Numbered from the stretch's first letter, positions 7,132-16,680 are shown. The stretch is DNA of 64,000 nucleotides from CAZWSX01 sp964636985 (GCA_964636985.1 CAZWSX010000031.1:3151-67150), one strand, 5' to 3'. Notes: generated from the letters alone by a model not told the origin. Program-made: numbers and translations.

Positions 7132-8685
7132 GTGGTCGCGAAGTGGCACCTTTCAGTTTTGGCCGTTTGTTCGGCCGTGTTATTGCATGCGTCGGTCGCC
7201 CCCGCGCAGCTGAACGAACTCAAGCGGTTCGTCCGACCCTCGGCCAACTCGTTGTTAGTGGTCGACGTGGAGAAAATCATCGACAGCCCCATCGGCAAGG
7301 AAAAGGACTGGAAGAAGCAGGCCGCCAAGGCTTATGCGGACGGCGTGAGCATCCTTCCGCCCGACACGTCCTACGCCGTGCTGGCGGCCGAGCTCGACTT
7401 GAGCACCGTGCACCCCACGTGGCAACAGGCGATCGTTCGATTGACCCGCGCTCCCATGCTGGAAAACATCGCGCGGCAAACGGGCGGTGCCATGCTCAAC
7501 ATCGGCGGTAAGCCGGCGGTGGAACTGCCTGGCGGCGGCATCGCCAGTGCGGTCGACGGCAAGACCGTTGTCGCCATGGGACCCGTCTCGCGTCAGACCT
7601 TCGCCCGGTGGCGCAGCGATGCGATGCGCGAAGGCGGCGTTGACCTTTCGCCATATTTGACTTCGGCATTTAACTATGCCGCTGAGTTGGGCACGCCAAT
7701 TATCTTGTCGATCGATTTGGAAGGTGCGTTTACGATCGAGGATGCCAAGGCCTTGCTGGCCGACGATGGCGAGGTTCTTAAGAAAGCGGGCATTTCGCTC
7801 GACGATGCCGCCAAGGCCCTCTCGGCGATCCAAGGCGCCACGCTGGGCGTCACGCTGAACAAGAAGGCCTTCGGCAAAGTGAAGGTCGACTTCCTCAGCG
7901 AAGTGAAGGCCGATCCGAAAGCCCTGCACACGGTCTTCCTCGCAGCACTCGAACGCGCTGGCATGCCGATCGATGAGTTCCACAGCTTTACGCCGAAAGT
8001 GGCCGGCAAGCAGTTCACCATGGAAGGACACCTTGGTCCCAGCGGGATGCGCCGGCTGTTCAGCTTCTTTGACCGTCCGCCGTCGATGACGGGCCCCGCG
8101 ATGCCAGAAGAGGAAAAGCCTGCCGATCCGCAACAGGAAGCGGGCAAGGTGGATGTCGCGAAGACCAAGGATTACTACCACCACCTGGAAGACATGCTGA
8201 AAGACTTGCGGAAAGAGCCCGATCACGCCGGCGCCGTGACGCCAGGCCTAAAGGGCGTTTGGTGCCGCAACTACGCCAAGAAGATCGAACGCTTGCCAGT
8301 GCTGGGTGTCGACCCCGATCTGCTCGACTTGAGCTCGAAGATCTCGGTTTCGCTGTATGCCGCGGCCGACAACATCACGATCGGCATGGGACGCAGCCGC
8401 GAACGGCAAACCAACGTTCCCCAGCAGTACAACACCTACACCAACAACAACATCTACGGTTACGGCAGAACGGGCTGGTGGGGTCAAGGGCCGATGGTGG
8501 CGTACGGAGATTCGTACACCTGGAGTGTCGACGACACCGCCCGCCGCATGCGGATGCAAATGGCCATCAGCCAGGAAGAGCGGATCAAAGCCTTCAATGA
8601 GGCGCGAGGAGCCTTGGAAAACGCCGAGTCGGCCGTCGCTCAAATGCGACGAACCCTGACGCAGAAGTACAACTCTGAGTTTTAA
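7132..8685 (+). CDS. Large secreted protein with the shared C-terminal domain
   Basis: 517 residues from GTG 7132, with GGAG eight bases upstream and signal peptide VAKWHLSVLAVCSAVLLHASVAPAQ. Residues about 25-320 form a domain I do not recognise (SLLVVDVEKIIDSPIG, then several alternating beta/alpha segments). A charged linker around residues 325-345 (EEEKPADPQQEAG) joins it to the C-terminal region, which matches the 3792-4571 protein: TPGLKGVW, VDPDLL, IGMGRSRERQ, a Tyr/Asn/Gly-rich stretch, and EERIKAFNEARGALENAE. It looks like a fusion of a separate N-terminal domain to the domain found alone in the other gene. A strong terminator follows. Confidence 0.75.
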   Translation: MVAKWHLSVLAVCSAVLLHASVAPAQLNELKRFVRPSANSLLVVDVEKIIDSPIGKEKDWKKQAAKAYADGVSILPPDTSYAVLAAELDLSTVHPTWQQAIVRLTRAPMLENIARQTGGAMLNIGGKPAVELPGGGIASAVDGKTVVAMGPVSRQTFARWRSDAMREGGVDLSPYLTSAFNYAAELGTPIILSIDLEGAFTIEDAKALLADDGEVLKKAGISLDDAAKALSAIQGATLGVTLNKKAFGKVKVDFLSEVKADPKALHTVFLAALERAGMPIDEFHSFTPKVAGKQFTMEGHLGPSGMRRLFSFFDRPPSMTGPAMPEEEKPADPQQEAGKVDVAKTKDYYHHLEDMLKDLRKEPDHAGAVTPGLKGVWCRNYAKKIERLPVLGVDPDLLDLSSKISVSLYAAADNITIGMGRSRERQTNVPQQYNTYTNNNIYGYGRTGWWGQGPMVAYGDSYTWSVDDTARRMRMQMAISQEERIKAFNEARGALENAESAVAQMRRTLTQKYNSEF

Positions 8686-8714
8686 GGTCGCCAGGAAATA
8701 CGACTGAAACCTAG

Positions 8715-8750
8715 AACTCGCAGCGATCACAAGATCGCTGCGAGTTTTTT
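8715..8750 (+). terminator. Rho-independent terminator
   Basis: 14-bp perfect stem AACTCGCAGCGATC/GATCGCTGCGAGTT with loop ACAA, merging into a T run (six T in all). It serves the plus-strand gene ending at 8685 and lies just before the stop of the convergent minus-strand gene. Confidence 0.93.
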
Positions 8751-8755
8751 CGTTT

Positions 8756-9268
8756 CTACGCCGCCGCCGCGATGTTGCGATAGACGTAGCGGTGCACGTT
8801 GTTGATCGATTTCCGTATCGCCCAGGCGCGCAGCCCCAGCAAGCAGCCCGATGGCACCGAAATGTTGGTCGTTCGAGTAAGCGTGACGACGCCATCGTCC
8901 TTCTCGCTGAACATGAATTCGTCGTTCATCTCTCCGATCGAGAACCATGACCTGAGATTGTGGCTGACCATCTTGAAGGCCAGCTTGTGCCCCTTGTCGT
9001 AGCAGGTGATCTGCTGCTCGATCGAACCCTTATCGCTGGTGCAGCGACGATTGGTCGCGACGCCGCCGTCGTACCGCGTGATCTCGCACTTCACCGGCAG
9101 CGGGACGCCCAAATTGAAACACAGGGGCTTGGGCTGCGTCATCACGGCATTAGTGATGCCTTGCCAAATGTGGTCCTTTGACTTGTGGAAGTCGCAGGAG
9201 GTCGTGATGGTAACTTTGCGATCGGCCATGGCTTGGATTCCAATTTGGACCAGTTGGCGTATACCCAT
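8756..9268 (-). CDS. SRPBCC-like protein (START/polyketide-cyclase fold), function unknown
   Basis: 170 residues from ATG 9268, which has AAGGCGG upstream; ATG 9229 (MADRKV) would give 157 residues and also fits the fold. The pattern is that of a small-ligand or START-like domain: an opening beta strand (KVTITTSCDFHKSKDHIWQ), a helix, then paired strands such as QQITCYDKGHKLAFKMV and GVVTLTRTTNISVP, and a C-terminal long helix RAWAIRKSINNVHRYVYRNI. No signal peptide, so probably cytoplasmic. It converges on the terminator of its neighbour. Ligand unknown. Confidence 0.65.
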   Translation of the reverse strand: MGIRQLVQIGIQAMADRKVTITTSCDFHKSKDHIWQGITNAVMTQPKPLCFNLGVPLPVKCEITRYDGGVATNRRCTSDKGSIEQQITCYDKGHKLAFKMVSHNLRSWFSIGEMNDEFMFSEKDDGVVTLTRTTNISVPSGCLLGLRAWAIRKSINNVHRYVYRNIAAAA

Positions 9269-9424
9269 GGTTTCCGCCTTAAAGAGCTGACCGTTCTTAT
9301 GCCGGCTTCTTAACCGAGCTGTTTTGGGGCTCTCAATTTAGGCAGGAATAATGGAACGGAAGAGCCGCGGAACGCGTCTACAGATCGGGTCGTTCCGTCA
9401 CCCACACCTCCCGAGGCCTTGGCT

Positions 9425-9946
9425 ATGAACCGTAAGTTGACTTGTTCGGCCGCGTTGGCGTTTCTTTGCGCATGCTCCACGGTCTTTGCCATCTGGCTTG
9501 GAACGGATCACGGCGCCTGGCCGGAGACATGGTCCAAGGAACTGGAGCCGCTGCGAAAACAGTCGGCAACGATCCGAGGCGGGCTGATCGATTTGGTCAA
9601 GCACCACATTCCATTCACAAAGCGTGAGGAATTCGAGGTGGCTTGGCCAAAGCTGCTCGAGGTGAAAACTAAAGGGGCTCCCATTATTTTGGTACGCAGC
9701 CCATCGACGCACTGGCACTTTGGCGACACCAAAGCGGGTGTGCTAGTCCACTGCCCGCCACATCGCAACGAAGACGGTAAGGTGGCAGGTCCCATCAAGG
9801 GCGTGAAGAACGTGCACGAACGCTGGTGGCAAACGACCTACATCGAATTAGTCGTAGACGGCGAAATCGTCGATCTGAACCGCATTTCGCTGCCGGCCGA
9901 TACGCCAATTATCGACCAGCGGTTTGAGAAGGGCACCAGCGAGTAG
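9425..9946 (+). CDS. Hypothetical exported or membrane-anchored protein
   Basis: 173 residues from ATG 9425, with GAGG upstream; a TTG at 9419 is possible. The N-terminus MNRKLTCSAALAFLCACSTVFAIWLG is a signal peptide or anchor. The rest (WPETWSKELEPLRKQSATIRG, HWHFGDTKAGVLVHCPPH, ERWWQTTYIELVVDGEIVDLNRI) is a compact soluble domain with several Trp and His residues. I do not recognise it. It converges with the next gene, leaving 47 bases between stops. Confidence 0.55.
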   Translation: MNRKLTCSAALAFLCACSTVFAIWLGTDHGAWPETWSKELEPLRKQSATIRGGLIDLVKHHIPFTKREEFEVAWPKLLEVKTKGAPIILVRSPSTHWHFGDTKAGVLVHCPPHRNEDGKVAGPIKGVKNVHERWWQTTYIELVVDGEIVDLNRISLPADTPIIDQRFEKGTSE

Positions 9947-9993
9947 GCGGCGATTCCGGCACACGAACCCTTGCCAACGTGTGAGAGATTTCT

Positions 9994-10494
9994 CTATTTC
10001 ACCATGTAGAACGACGGATGGGTGAGCCAACGCTTGCCTGAATTTGCGTCGCCGACGACGGTCCAGTACTCGGCTTGGTCTTCTGCCCATGAGCATTTGC
10101 CCATTCCCAGTTCGTCCACGGGCGCTTCGAGTACGTCAAAGTCGATAATGCCATCGAGCTGCTCAGCAAGGCCGGAAACAACTCGACACAGAATGCGATG
10201 ATCGACTGCGTCGTTGCACATGGCCGCGATGTTGATCGCGTGAGTAAAGGTTCGACCTACCGAGTCTCGGATGGCGAGACTCCTCGCTTCTGAAAAGCCT
10301 TTAACGTCCAGCTTTGCCAAAGCGCTGATGCTTCCGACCAGTGGCCGTAGCGATTGAGGGTCGCTATCTTCGCCCTCGCGAACCCAGCAGAAATCGTTGT
10401 CCAGCCACTGGGCCACAAATGGCTCCAGAAGCTCACGCCACGTAGTGCGTGGATCATCAAGCGTCGCCAACACGCTTGCGGCTGGTCCAGCCAT
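9994..10494 (-). CDS. Hypothetical protein, possibly DUF6368-like
   Basis: 166 residues, ATG at 10494. No signal peptide or membrane segment. It begins MAGPAASVLATLDDPRTTWRE and ends YWTVVGDANSGKRWLTHPSFYMVK; mid-protein RSLAIRDSVGRTFTHAINIAAMC and DHRILCRVVSGLAEQLDGIIDF look like helices and strands of a small cytoplasmic domain. The start and the closing GDANSGKRWLTHP recall DUF6368-type proteins, but this is from memory and weak. It lies six bases after the stop of the DUF1501 gene on the same strand, so may be the tail of that operon. Confidence 0.5.
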   Translation of the reverse strand: MAGPAASVLATLDDPRTTWRELLEPFVAQWLDNDFCWVREGEDSDPQSLRPLVGSISALAKLDVKGFSEARSLAIRDSVGRTFTHAINIAAMCNDAVDHRILCRVVSGLAEQLDGIIDFDVLEAPVDELGMGKCSWAEDQAEYWTVVGDANSGKRWLTHPSFYMVK

Positions 10495-10500
10495 TGAAAA

Positions 10501-11934
10501 CTACCCCACCAACTCCGGAACCGGCGCGCCTTGGTCGACGATTCGCGTGGGTCGCCCGTTGAAATCGCGAATCATCGTGTTGATGTCGATTCCCATGTGG
10601 TGGTAGATCGTGGCCAGGAAATCACCCTGGCTGCAGACGCGTTCGATCGAGTCTTCACCCCGCTTGTCGGTGGCGCCGATGAAACGGCCGGTTTGGATCC
10701 CGCCGCCCGCCCACAGGTTGGAAAAGCCGCGCGGCCAGTGGTCGCGGCCTGGCTGAATGGTTCCGGCAGGGCCGCTGGCATCGCCGCCGCCCGTGCTGGC
10801 GGCATAGCTGATTTTCGGCGTCCGGCCGAACTCGCCCGTCACCACGACGAGGATTTGCTTGTCGAGTCCGCGCTCGTAAATGTCTTCGATCAGGGCGGTG
10901 ACCGCCTGGTCGTAGGTCCCCATGCGGAATCGCATGCCTTCGAAGCAGTGCATGTTCACGGCGTGGTCGTCCCAGTTTTGCACGCGGCCGCACAACGGGC
11001 CGCTGAAGCTGGTGGTGAGGACTTCGACGCCGGCTTCGACCAAGCGGCGCGCGAGCAGCAGTTGCTGTCCCCATGCGTTGCGACCGTAGCGATCGCGGGT
11101 TTTGTCGTCCTCGCGGCTCAGGTCGAACGCGACCTTGGCGGCGGGGTTGGTCAGCAGCGACATCGCCTGCGTTTCAAATTCGTCGAGCGCGGCCAGTTCG
11201 CGCTGCTGGTCGAACGTTCGCTCGAGGGTATCGAGTTCCTGCCGCAGATTGGCGCGGCGGTCGATGCGGCGTTGTTCCCCTTTGTTCGACAGGCCGATGT
11301 TCGGCACCGAAAACGTCGGGGCGTTGGGATCGCCATGCACGACGAACGGCGAGTACGAATCGCCGAGGTAGGCCGGGCCGTTGTACTCCAGCGGCGGGTT
11401 GATGCCGACATAGGCCGGCAGCGGGCTGGTCCGCGGACCGCGCTGCGCCAGCATGTAGTTCGAGACCGTCATCCAGTCTGGATACTTCGGCTTGGGCTTG
11501 TCGCGGGTGTCGGGATCGCCCGAGAGAAGCTGCATCGATCCCGCCGGGTGGCCGCCAGCCGTTTGCCGCATCGAGCGGAGGATGGTGAACTTGTCGGCAA
11601 TCGCGGCTTGCTTGGGGCACAACTCGGTGAACTGCATCCCCGGGACCTTGGTCGAGATTAGCTCGAACGGGCCGCGGTACTCTGTGCCGGAGAGTGGCTT
11701 GGGATCGTAGGTATCGATGTGCGACATGCCGCCCGGCAGCCACACCATGATGACCGACTTCCGTTGCTTGGTCTTAGCCGGCGCGGCCTCGTTCGCCTGG
11801 GCCTGCAAACGGAGAATGCCCGGCAGGCTGAGCGTCGCGAAGCCGGCGAGGCCCGTTTGCAAAAAGCCGCGACGATTTCCGGCGCCCCACAATGAGGGAC
11901 CCGAGCAGCGTTGATTAAGAGTGTTGTCGGGCAT
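10501..11934 (-). CDS. DUF1501 family protein, Tat-exported, alkaline-phosphatase/sulfatase-like fold
   Basis: 477 residues. A twin-arginine signal lies at residues 20-45 (NRRGFLQTGLAGFATLSLPG). The typical DUF1501 blocks follow: SVIMVWLPGGMSHIDTYDPKP near the start, then ILRSMRQTAGGHPAGSMQL, LLLARRLVEAGVEVLTTSF, VVVTGEFGRTPKISYA and PGRDHWPRGFSNLWAGGGI. Proteins of this family are abundant in planctomycetes, occur beside DUF1549/DUF1553 proteins and are thought to act outside the cytoplasm; the substrate is unknown. Its start overlaps the stop of the PPC gene by one base (TAATG), so it is the third gene of a translationally coupled operon. Confidence 0.9.
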   Translation of the reverse strand: MPDNTLNQRCSGPSLWGAGNRRGFLQTGLAGFATLSLPGILRLQAQANEAAPAKTKQRKSVIMVWLPGGMSHIDTYDPKPLSGTEYRGPFELISTKVPGMQFTELCPKQAAIADKFTILRSMRQTAGGHPAGSMQLLSGDPDTRDKPKPKYPDWMTVSNYMLAQRGPRTSPLPAYVGINPPLEYNGPAYLGDSYSPFVVHGDPNAPTFSVPNIGLSNKGEQRRIDRRANLRQELDTLERTFDQQRELAALDEFETQAMSLLTNPAAKVAFDLSREDDKTRDRYGRNAWGQQLLLARRLVEAGVEVLTTSFSGPLCGRVQNWDDHAVNMHCFEGMRFRMGTYDQAVTALIEDIYERGLDKQILVVVTGEFGRTPKISYAASTGGGDASGPAGTIQPGRDHWPRGFSNLWAGGGIQTGRFIGATDKRGEDSIERVCSQGDFLATIYHHMGIDINTMIRDFNGRPTRIVDQGAPVPELVG

Positions 11935-14174
11935 TATTGCTTCTCCGCCGGTTGGACGCGGATGGTGATGGGGTCGGACACGATAATATCGACAATGTCT
12001 CGTGGCTGCGCCACGTCGGTGAGCTTTTTGAGCTGTTCGTTCGCGGCAGCGAGTGCATCTTGCGCGGTTTTGAGGCGTGCATTGGCGGCGGCCACCGTTT
12101 CGGCCGACTTGTCGCCCGGCGTGGCCGCTGCTTCATCGGTGAGTTTCTTCACTTCGGCTTCGCGTGCGGCGACGGTTTCGGTAGCCTTTTGTTTGGTGTT
12201 CTCAACGGTCTTCAAGATGTTTAGGTTGTGGCGGTACTTAGCCACGGCTCCGCCGTAGAACGCGATCTTGTACTCGCCAGGCTGAATCTTGAGGGCCGCC
12301 AGATCGAGTACAGCTTGCGACGAATCGGCCGCCAGTGAGATATCAAATGGCGGGACGGCTTCGAAGCCTGCGCCGATCGTCTTGAATTGGAAGGTGCCGC
12401 CGGAAAACTCGCTGCGGCGAATATGCGTGAGAGGGATGGTAAGCTTTTCGCCGACCTTGGCTTCGACCAGGCCGTTGTTCGGCGCGGCCAGTGTGAGCGG
12501 TGCCTGGTCGTTACCGCTAACGGAGACTGGAACGTCGGCCATCAGGCGAGGGCGGGGGATTTCGCTCCACGAGTCGGGAATCGGCCACGCGAACGATGCC
12601 AGGTAGCAGGGACGCGTCACTTGCTGGCCGTTGACCGTTGCCTTAGCAAAGCACTTTGCACTGGCAAACGATCGGGGCGCATCGGGGCTCGCCGAGACGA
12701 GCATCATCCCGCGGACTTGCCCGGCAGGAATCCTGATCCCGTGAGCGGTCACACCTTCTGGCAAACCTTCCATGCCGAGTTCGATTTCGCCATCGAAACC
12801 GTCGCGGCGGATGGCAACGACTTCCAGAGCCATCGTGGCACCGCCGCGGAGGGCCATCGGCTTCGAGAGGGCTGCGCGGTCGCCGTTTCGTAGTTCCATG
12901 TGGAGCGCCCAAGCGACCACGGCAAAGTCGGGCGCGGCCTTGCGGATGACCAGGCGGTAGACATTGCGAGGCTCGTTGCGTGTGCCGCCGAACGAATCGC
13001 TCAGCTGCAGGCGATGGAGGCCATCTTCTTTGATGACCAGCTTGCCGAGCACGTCCGACGAACCGGCGTTGTAGGGAGGGCCATCGTACGCGTAGCCGTT
13101 GCTCGAAACCCGCATGGGGCTGGGGATATCGGTGAACTCAGCGACGTCGGTCACCGTTTCGGCGTCGCCACTTTTGACGACGTGTTGAACGAGGACGCTT
13201 GGATCAGTCGGTAATCCGAACCGCTCGGAGCCGACTTCCACCCACCATTCTTCCCCTTTTTGGGCCTCGAACTCGAACACATCCACATCGGCAGCCTTAC
13301 CGAAGTTGCCGGCGATATCGCACGGCAGCGTGATCTTTTGGGCCTGCGCAGTTTCGTCGTTGGGCTCGGCTTCGGTCAGCGGCGCGCTGCCGGCCAGACC
13401 CGTCGGCGGCCACGAGAAGCCGCTGACGCCGCGCGTGGTGGGTTGACGGACGACAGGCGTCCCGGCGGGTTGCTCGCGAACGGCCAGGCGGTAGAAGTAG
13501 TCGGGGCCCCCTTTGAACGTGAGTTCGTGGACTTTGACGACATACTTGCCATCGCTGGGAACGGCGAAGTCGATGACGCCGCCGCGGCGCTCGACCACGA
13601 GGTCGCGCCCTTGTTCGTTGGCCAGGATCACTGTGGCATCGAGCTTGGAATCGATCCCGCGCGTGGCGCAGTCGATAATGACACGCTGGTCTTTCTTGGC
13701 CTCGAACGTGAAGTAGTCGACCGACCGCGCCGTCATCACACTGTTGCACACCGAGTTCATCGGCATGGCGACCGCTTTGGCGAGTGAGGTGTTAGGCGTG
13801 AGCGGAATCAATTCGTCGAGGGTCTCGACCGAGAAGCCCCGCGAGGTCGAGAGACCGAGTCGCGTCATGACACGGACATCGTAGATGCCGACGGGGCAAT
13901 CCGCGGCCGCCGAGATGATGTATTTGTTCGGCTCAGGGTTGCCGTTGGCATCGAGCTTCGGAGTGCCGGTGATCCGCGGATCGGAGAAGACAAGTTCCTT
14001 GGCGTCTTCCAAGTACTCGCCGGAGATGGTGATCTCCATCTGCTGGCCGACTTTGCAGCCCATGGGCAGCGTGGTAAGCAATCGCGGCGCAGGCAGTCCC
14101 ACCGATTGGGCGAATGTCATTGCTGTGACGAGCAGCATCGTGACAGCCGCGATAGTGGTTCGTAAGGCACGCAT
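11934..14174 (-). CDS. Exported protein with two pre-peptidase C-terminal (PPC)-like domains and a C-terminal coiled coil
   Basis: 746 residues from ATG 14174 with signal peptide MRALRTTIAAVTMLLVTAMTFAQ. Residues about 30-115 form an Ig-like beta domain (VGQQMEITISGEYLEDAKELVF). PPC-like domains follow around 150-230 (SVDYFTFEAKKDQRVIIDC, then YVVKVHELTFKGGPDYFYRL) and 268-400 (AEPNDETAQAQKI, DVDVFEFEAQKGEEWWVEV). Later beta-rich regions lead to an Ala/Glu/Lys-rich coiled coil around 655-725. PPC domains bind or cap polymers in secreted hydrolases. This gene sits between a DUF1549/DUF1553 gene and a DUF1501 gene, a common planctomycete trio, suggesting a joint surface or periplasmic degradative or electron-transfer role. 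Confidence 0.85.
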   Translation of the reverse strand: MRALRTTIAAVTMLLVTAMTFAQSVGLPAPRLLTTLPMGCKVGQQMEITISGEYLEDAKELVFSDPRITGTPKLDANGNPEPNKYIISAAADCPVGIYDVRVMTRLGLSTSRGFSVETLDELIPLTPNTSLAKAVAMPMNSVCNSVMTARSVDYFTFEAKKDQRVIIDCATRGIDSKLDATVILANEQGRDLVVERRGGVIDFAVPSDGKYVVKVHELTFKGGPDYFYRLAVREQPAGTPVVRQPTTRGVSGFSWPPTGLAGSAPLTEAEPNDETAQAQKITLPCDIAGNFGKAADVDVFEFEAQKGEEWWVEVGSERFGLPTDPSVLVQHVVKSGDAETVTDVAEFTDIPSPMRVSSNGYAYDGPPYNAGSSDVLGKLVIKEDGLHRLQLSDSFGGTRNEPRNVYRLVIRKAAPDFAVVAWALHMELRNGDRAALSKPMALRGGATMALEVVAIRRDGFDGEIELGMEGLPEGVTAHGIRIPAGQVRGMMLVSASPDAPRSFASAKCFAKATVNGQQVTRPCYLASFAWPIPDSWSEIPRPRLMADVPVSVSGNDQAPLTLAAPNNGLVEAKVGEKLTIPLTHIRRSEFSGGTFQFKTIGAGFEAVPPFDISLAADSSQAVLDLAALKIQPGEYKIAFYGGAVAKYRHNLNILKTVENTKQKATETVAAREAEVKKLTDEAAATPGDKSAETVAAANARLKTAQDALAAANEQLKKLTDVAQPRDIVDIIVSDPITIRVQPAEKQ

Positions 14175-14244
14175 GGGACACTCCGTATTCGTGTCGTAGC
14201 TGCGTTCGCCAGAACGCGGGAAATCGACAATGTTTTGCAGGGCA

Positions 14245-14265
14245 CCACGCTCTTGGCGAGCGTGG
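14245..14265. repeat. GC-rich hairpin between two operon genes
   Basis: 8-bp arms CCACGCTC/GAGCGTGG around TTGGC, followed by CTAC on the plus strand. It lacks a T run on either strand, so it is not a classical terminator. The CTAC after the stem recalls the dispersed hairpin family in this window, but the stem core is different. Confidence 0.55.
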
Positions 14266-14272
14266 CTACAAA

Positions 14273-16522
14273 CTAGTGATTAAACAAAAACTCTTTGGCG
14301 TTCACGACTGCCCAGATCAAATCTTGGAAGTTTTCGCGGGCGGCCTGTTGGGCGTCGATGGGCTGCCCTTCATCGTTCACGGGAATCGTTGCGATGTACG
14401 ACAGGGCCGTTTGCATTTCGTTGAGCTTGGGCTCGCGGGCAAACGCCGCCAGATACAGTTCGCGAATGCGTTCCTCGGGCGGGCGGGTGTCCTTTGCCAA
14501 TCGTTCGGCGCGGCCGTTGGGATTGGCCAGTTTCGCCTTGATATCGCCGCCGTTAATCAGGTGGAGACTCTGGCCCAGGCTCGAGGTCTGCACGCGTTCG
14601 CACTCGCAAACACTTTCCCCTTCGGGGCGGCCGAAGACTCGCAAAAACGGCGACGAAACGTTGTAGCTGTTGTCGGGCAAGGCGACGGCTCGCGTCCCTG
14701 GCGGCAAGTTGGCGAAATCGGTTTGCGTTAAGGCAACCTGGTCGATGGCGTCGAGCATCACTTCCGCCTGCATCCGGCGGGGATAGTAGCGGGAATAGTT
14801 CTGCCGGTCGCCGATGTTGTGTTCATTCGGTGTCGAACTGAGTTGATAGGCCGTCGAACGCGTGATCACGCGAACCAGTTCCTTCAAATCGAAGTTGCTC
14901 TCGATGAAGTGTTTTTCGAGTGCGGCCAGCAGTTCGGGATTGGTGGGCGGGTTGGAATCGCGAATATCGTCTTCGGGCTCGATCAATCCGCGCTGGAAGA
15001 AGTGTTTCCAGTAGCGATTGACGAGCGCTTTGGCAAAGAACGAGTTCTTAGGGGTCCGCATCCAGTCGGCGAGTTTCAGACGCGGGTCGGCATCGGGAGC
15101 GATCGCTGGGACCGTGTCGCCGAGTGCGACGGGCTTAAGCGCCATGCCAGTCTTAATATTCGTCGCCGTCGCCATGCCGCGCTTGTGGAAGATGAGGTCT
15201 TCGCCGCGCGTACCCGACGGCTTGCGGCCCACTTGGGTGAAGAACGCGACGAGCGAATAGTAATCGTCCTGGCTCCAGCGTTCGAAAGGATGGTGGTGGC
15301 ACTGGGCACACTGCATGCGAACGCCGAGGAATAGTTGGGCAACGTCTTCCACCTGCTTGTTCGGTTCCGTGACGCGCTTGTACCAGGCAACCGGCGGATT
15401 ACCGATCACGGTGCCGGTTGCGGCCAGCAGTTCGCGGACAAACTGGTCGTAAGGCTTATTGGCCAGGAGGCTGTCGCGAACCCACGCATGAAAGGCGAAG
15501 TTCGAGACAATGTCGCTGGCGTCGTCACGGCGATTCTTCAAAAGCGCCGTCCACTTATTGGCAAAGAAATCGGCGTAATCGGTGCTCTTAAGCAACTCGT
15601 CGATCGCTCGATCGCGCTTGTCGGCGCTCGTGTCGCTGGCGAAGGCGGTGGCTTCTTCAAGCGTCGGCAAGCGCCCGGCAATATCGAGCGAAACGCGACG
15701 GAGGAACGTTGCGTCGTCGCAGACGGGAGAGGGTGGAATGCCCAGCTCTTTCAGGTTGGCAAAGACGGCTTCGTCGATGAAATTCTTCGCAGGCGGGAGC
15801 GACTCGACTGGCGCGCCGAGTGGAATCGAGACGTTGAAGACGTCACCGCGGTCTTGATAGCGGACCATCACAGCAACTTTGCCTGTGAGGTCGAGTGCGC
15901 TCACCAGGCCACTGGGCGAGACCTCGGCCATGGCCGTGTTGTTGGTTTCAAACACGGTTTGCGCCGTGACATCGCGCTCGGTGCCGTCGGAGTACTTGGC
16001 AATCGCCTTGAGCTGCTGCGTTTCTTTGGGCCGCAGTGTGCCGCGTTTGGGCTGGATTTCGAAGCTGGTCAGCTTGGGCGCGTCGGCCCCGTCGAGCGGC
16101 GCGCCTTGTTCGATCCATTTGCGGATCAGGTCGTAGCCTTCGGACGACTTCGGCAAGCGAATGCCGCCGCCGTGGGGAAGCTCACCGGAGGCCTTTCGCA
16201 GAATCAGGCTCCGATCGGGATCGCCCATGAACAGCCGCCGGCCGCGCCCTTCCTTCACTAAGTGGACGTAGTCGTCTTTCGGTTCGAAGCCGAACAGCGA
16301 CAGCTGAAAGCCGTTTTGGCCTCCCCCTGCTTTGGCATGGCAAATTCCCCCGTTGCAGCCGGCTTTGGTAAGGACCGGCATGACCTCGTTCATGAAGCTC
16401 ACAGGCTTCTCGGCAAACGCCGGCGCCGCGCTAACGAGAACGACGGCAAGCGACAACAACAATCCGCTCAACCCGATCGTGGGGAGAGGCGAAAAGCGCG
16501 GTCGACTGGCAGCGGTGGGCAT
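14273..16522 (-). CDS. DUF1549/DUF1553 planctomycete cytochrome-like protein with a Big2-like domain
   Basis: 749 residues with signal peptide (residues 10-37, GLSGLLLSLAVVLVSAAPAFA). An N-terminal haem-type motif C56-N-G-G-I-C61-H has four rather than two residues between the Cys, a variant common in this family (KAGCN-G-CH). A Big2-like beta domain spans about 148-235 (KRGTLRPKETQQLKAIAKYSDG). The DUF1549 region follows, with a standard CAQCH haem motif at residues 405-409, then DUF1553 to the end (LVNRYWKHFFQRGLIEPEDD, NSYNVSSPFLRVFGRPEGES). It is the first gene of the operon with the PPC and DUF1501 genes. Predicted extracytoplasmic, possibly c-type haem-binding; substrate unknown. Confidence 0.92.
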   Translation of the reverse strand: MPTAASRPRFSPLPTIGLSGLLLSLAVVLVSAAPAFAEKPVSFMNEVMPVLTKAGCNGGICHAKAGGGQNGFQLSLFGFEPKDDYVHLVKEGRGRRLFMGDPDRSLILRKASGELPHGGGIRLPKSSEGYDLIRKWIEQGAPLDGADAPKLTSFEIQPKRGTLRPKETQQLKAIAKYSDGTERDVTAQTVFETNNTAMAEVSPSGLVSALDLTGKVAVMVRYQDRGDVFNVSIPLGAPVESLPPAKNFIDEAVFANLKELGIPPSPVCDDATFLRRVSLDIAGRLPTLEEATAFASDTSADKRDRAIDELLKSTDYADFFANKWTALLKNRRDDASDIVSNFAFHAWVRDSLLANKPYDQFVRELLAATGTVIGNPPVAWYKRVTEPNKQVEDVAQLFLGVRMQCAQCHHHPFERWSQDDYYSLVAFFTQVGRKPSGTRGEDLIFHKRGMATATNIKTGMALKPVALGDTVPAIAPDADPRLKLADWMRTPKNSFFAKALVNRYWKHFFQRGLIEPEDDIRDSNPPTNPELLAALEKHFIESNFDLKELVRVITRSTAYQLSSTPNEHNIGDRQNYSRYYPRRMQAEVMLDAIDQVALTQTDFANLPPGTRAVALPDNSYNVSSPFLRVFGRPEGESVCECERVQTSSLGQSLHLINGGDIKAKLANPNGRAERLAKDTRPPEERIRELYLAAFAREPKLNEMQTALSYIATIPVNDEGQPIDAQQAARENFQDLIWAVVNAKEFLFNH

Positions 16523-16680
16523 AAGGGTTCCACACGTGACAGGAAGGTTGGACGAGCAGCGGAAGTGGGTTGGTCGAGCCGCGTCAAAATAAGCGACACC
16601 AAACTCGAACCAAAGGCGGGAGCGAAACGAGTTCGCGGGAAGGCGGGATACGACTCGATTTTAGTCGTTCGGCGACAATG

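Noticed and set aside
10531..11661. 376-codon plus-strand open frame opposite the DUF1501 gene
   Set aside because: The DUF1501 frame has the family motifs and a Tat signal; the antisense product is Arg/Ala/Val-rich with no recognisable feature.
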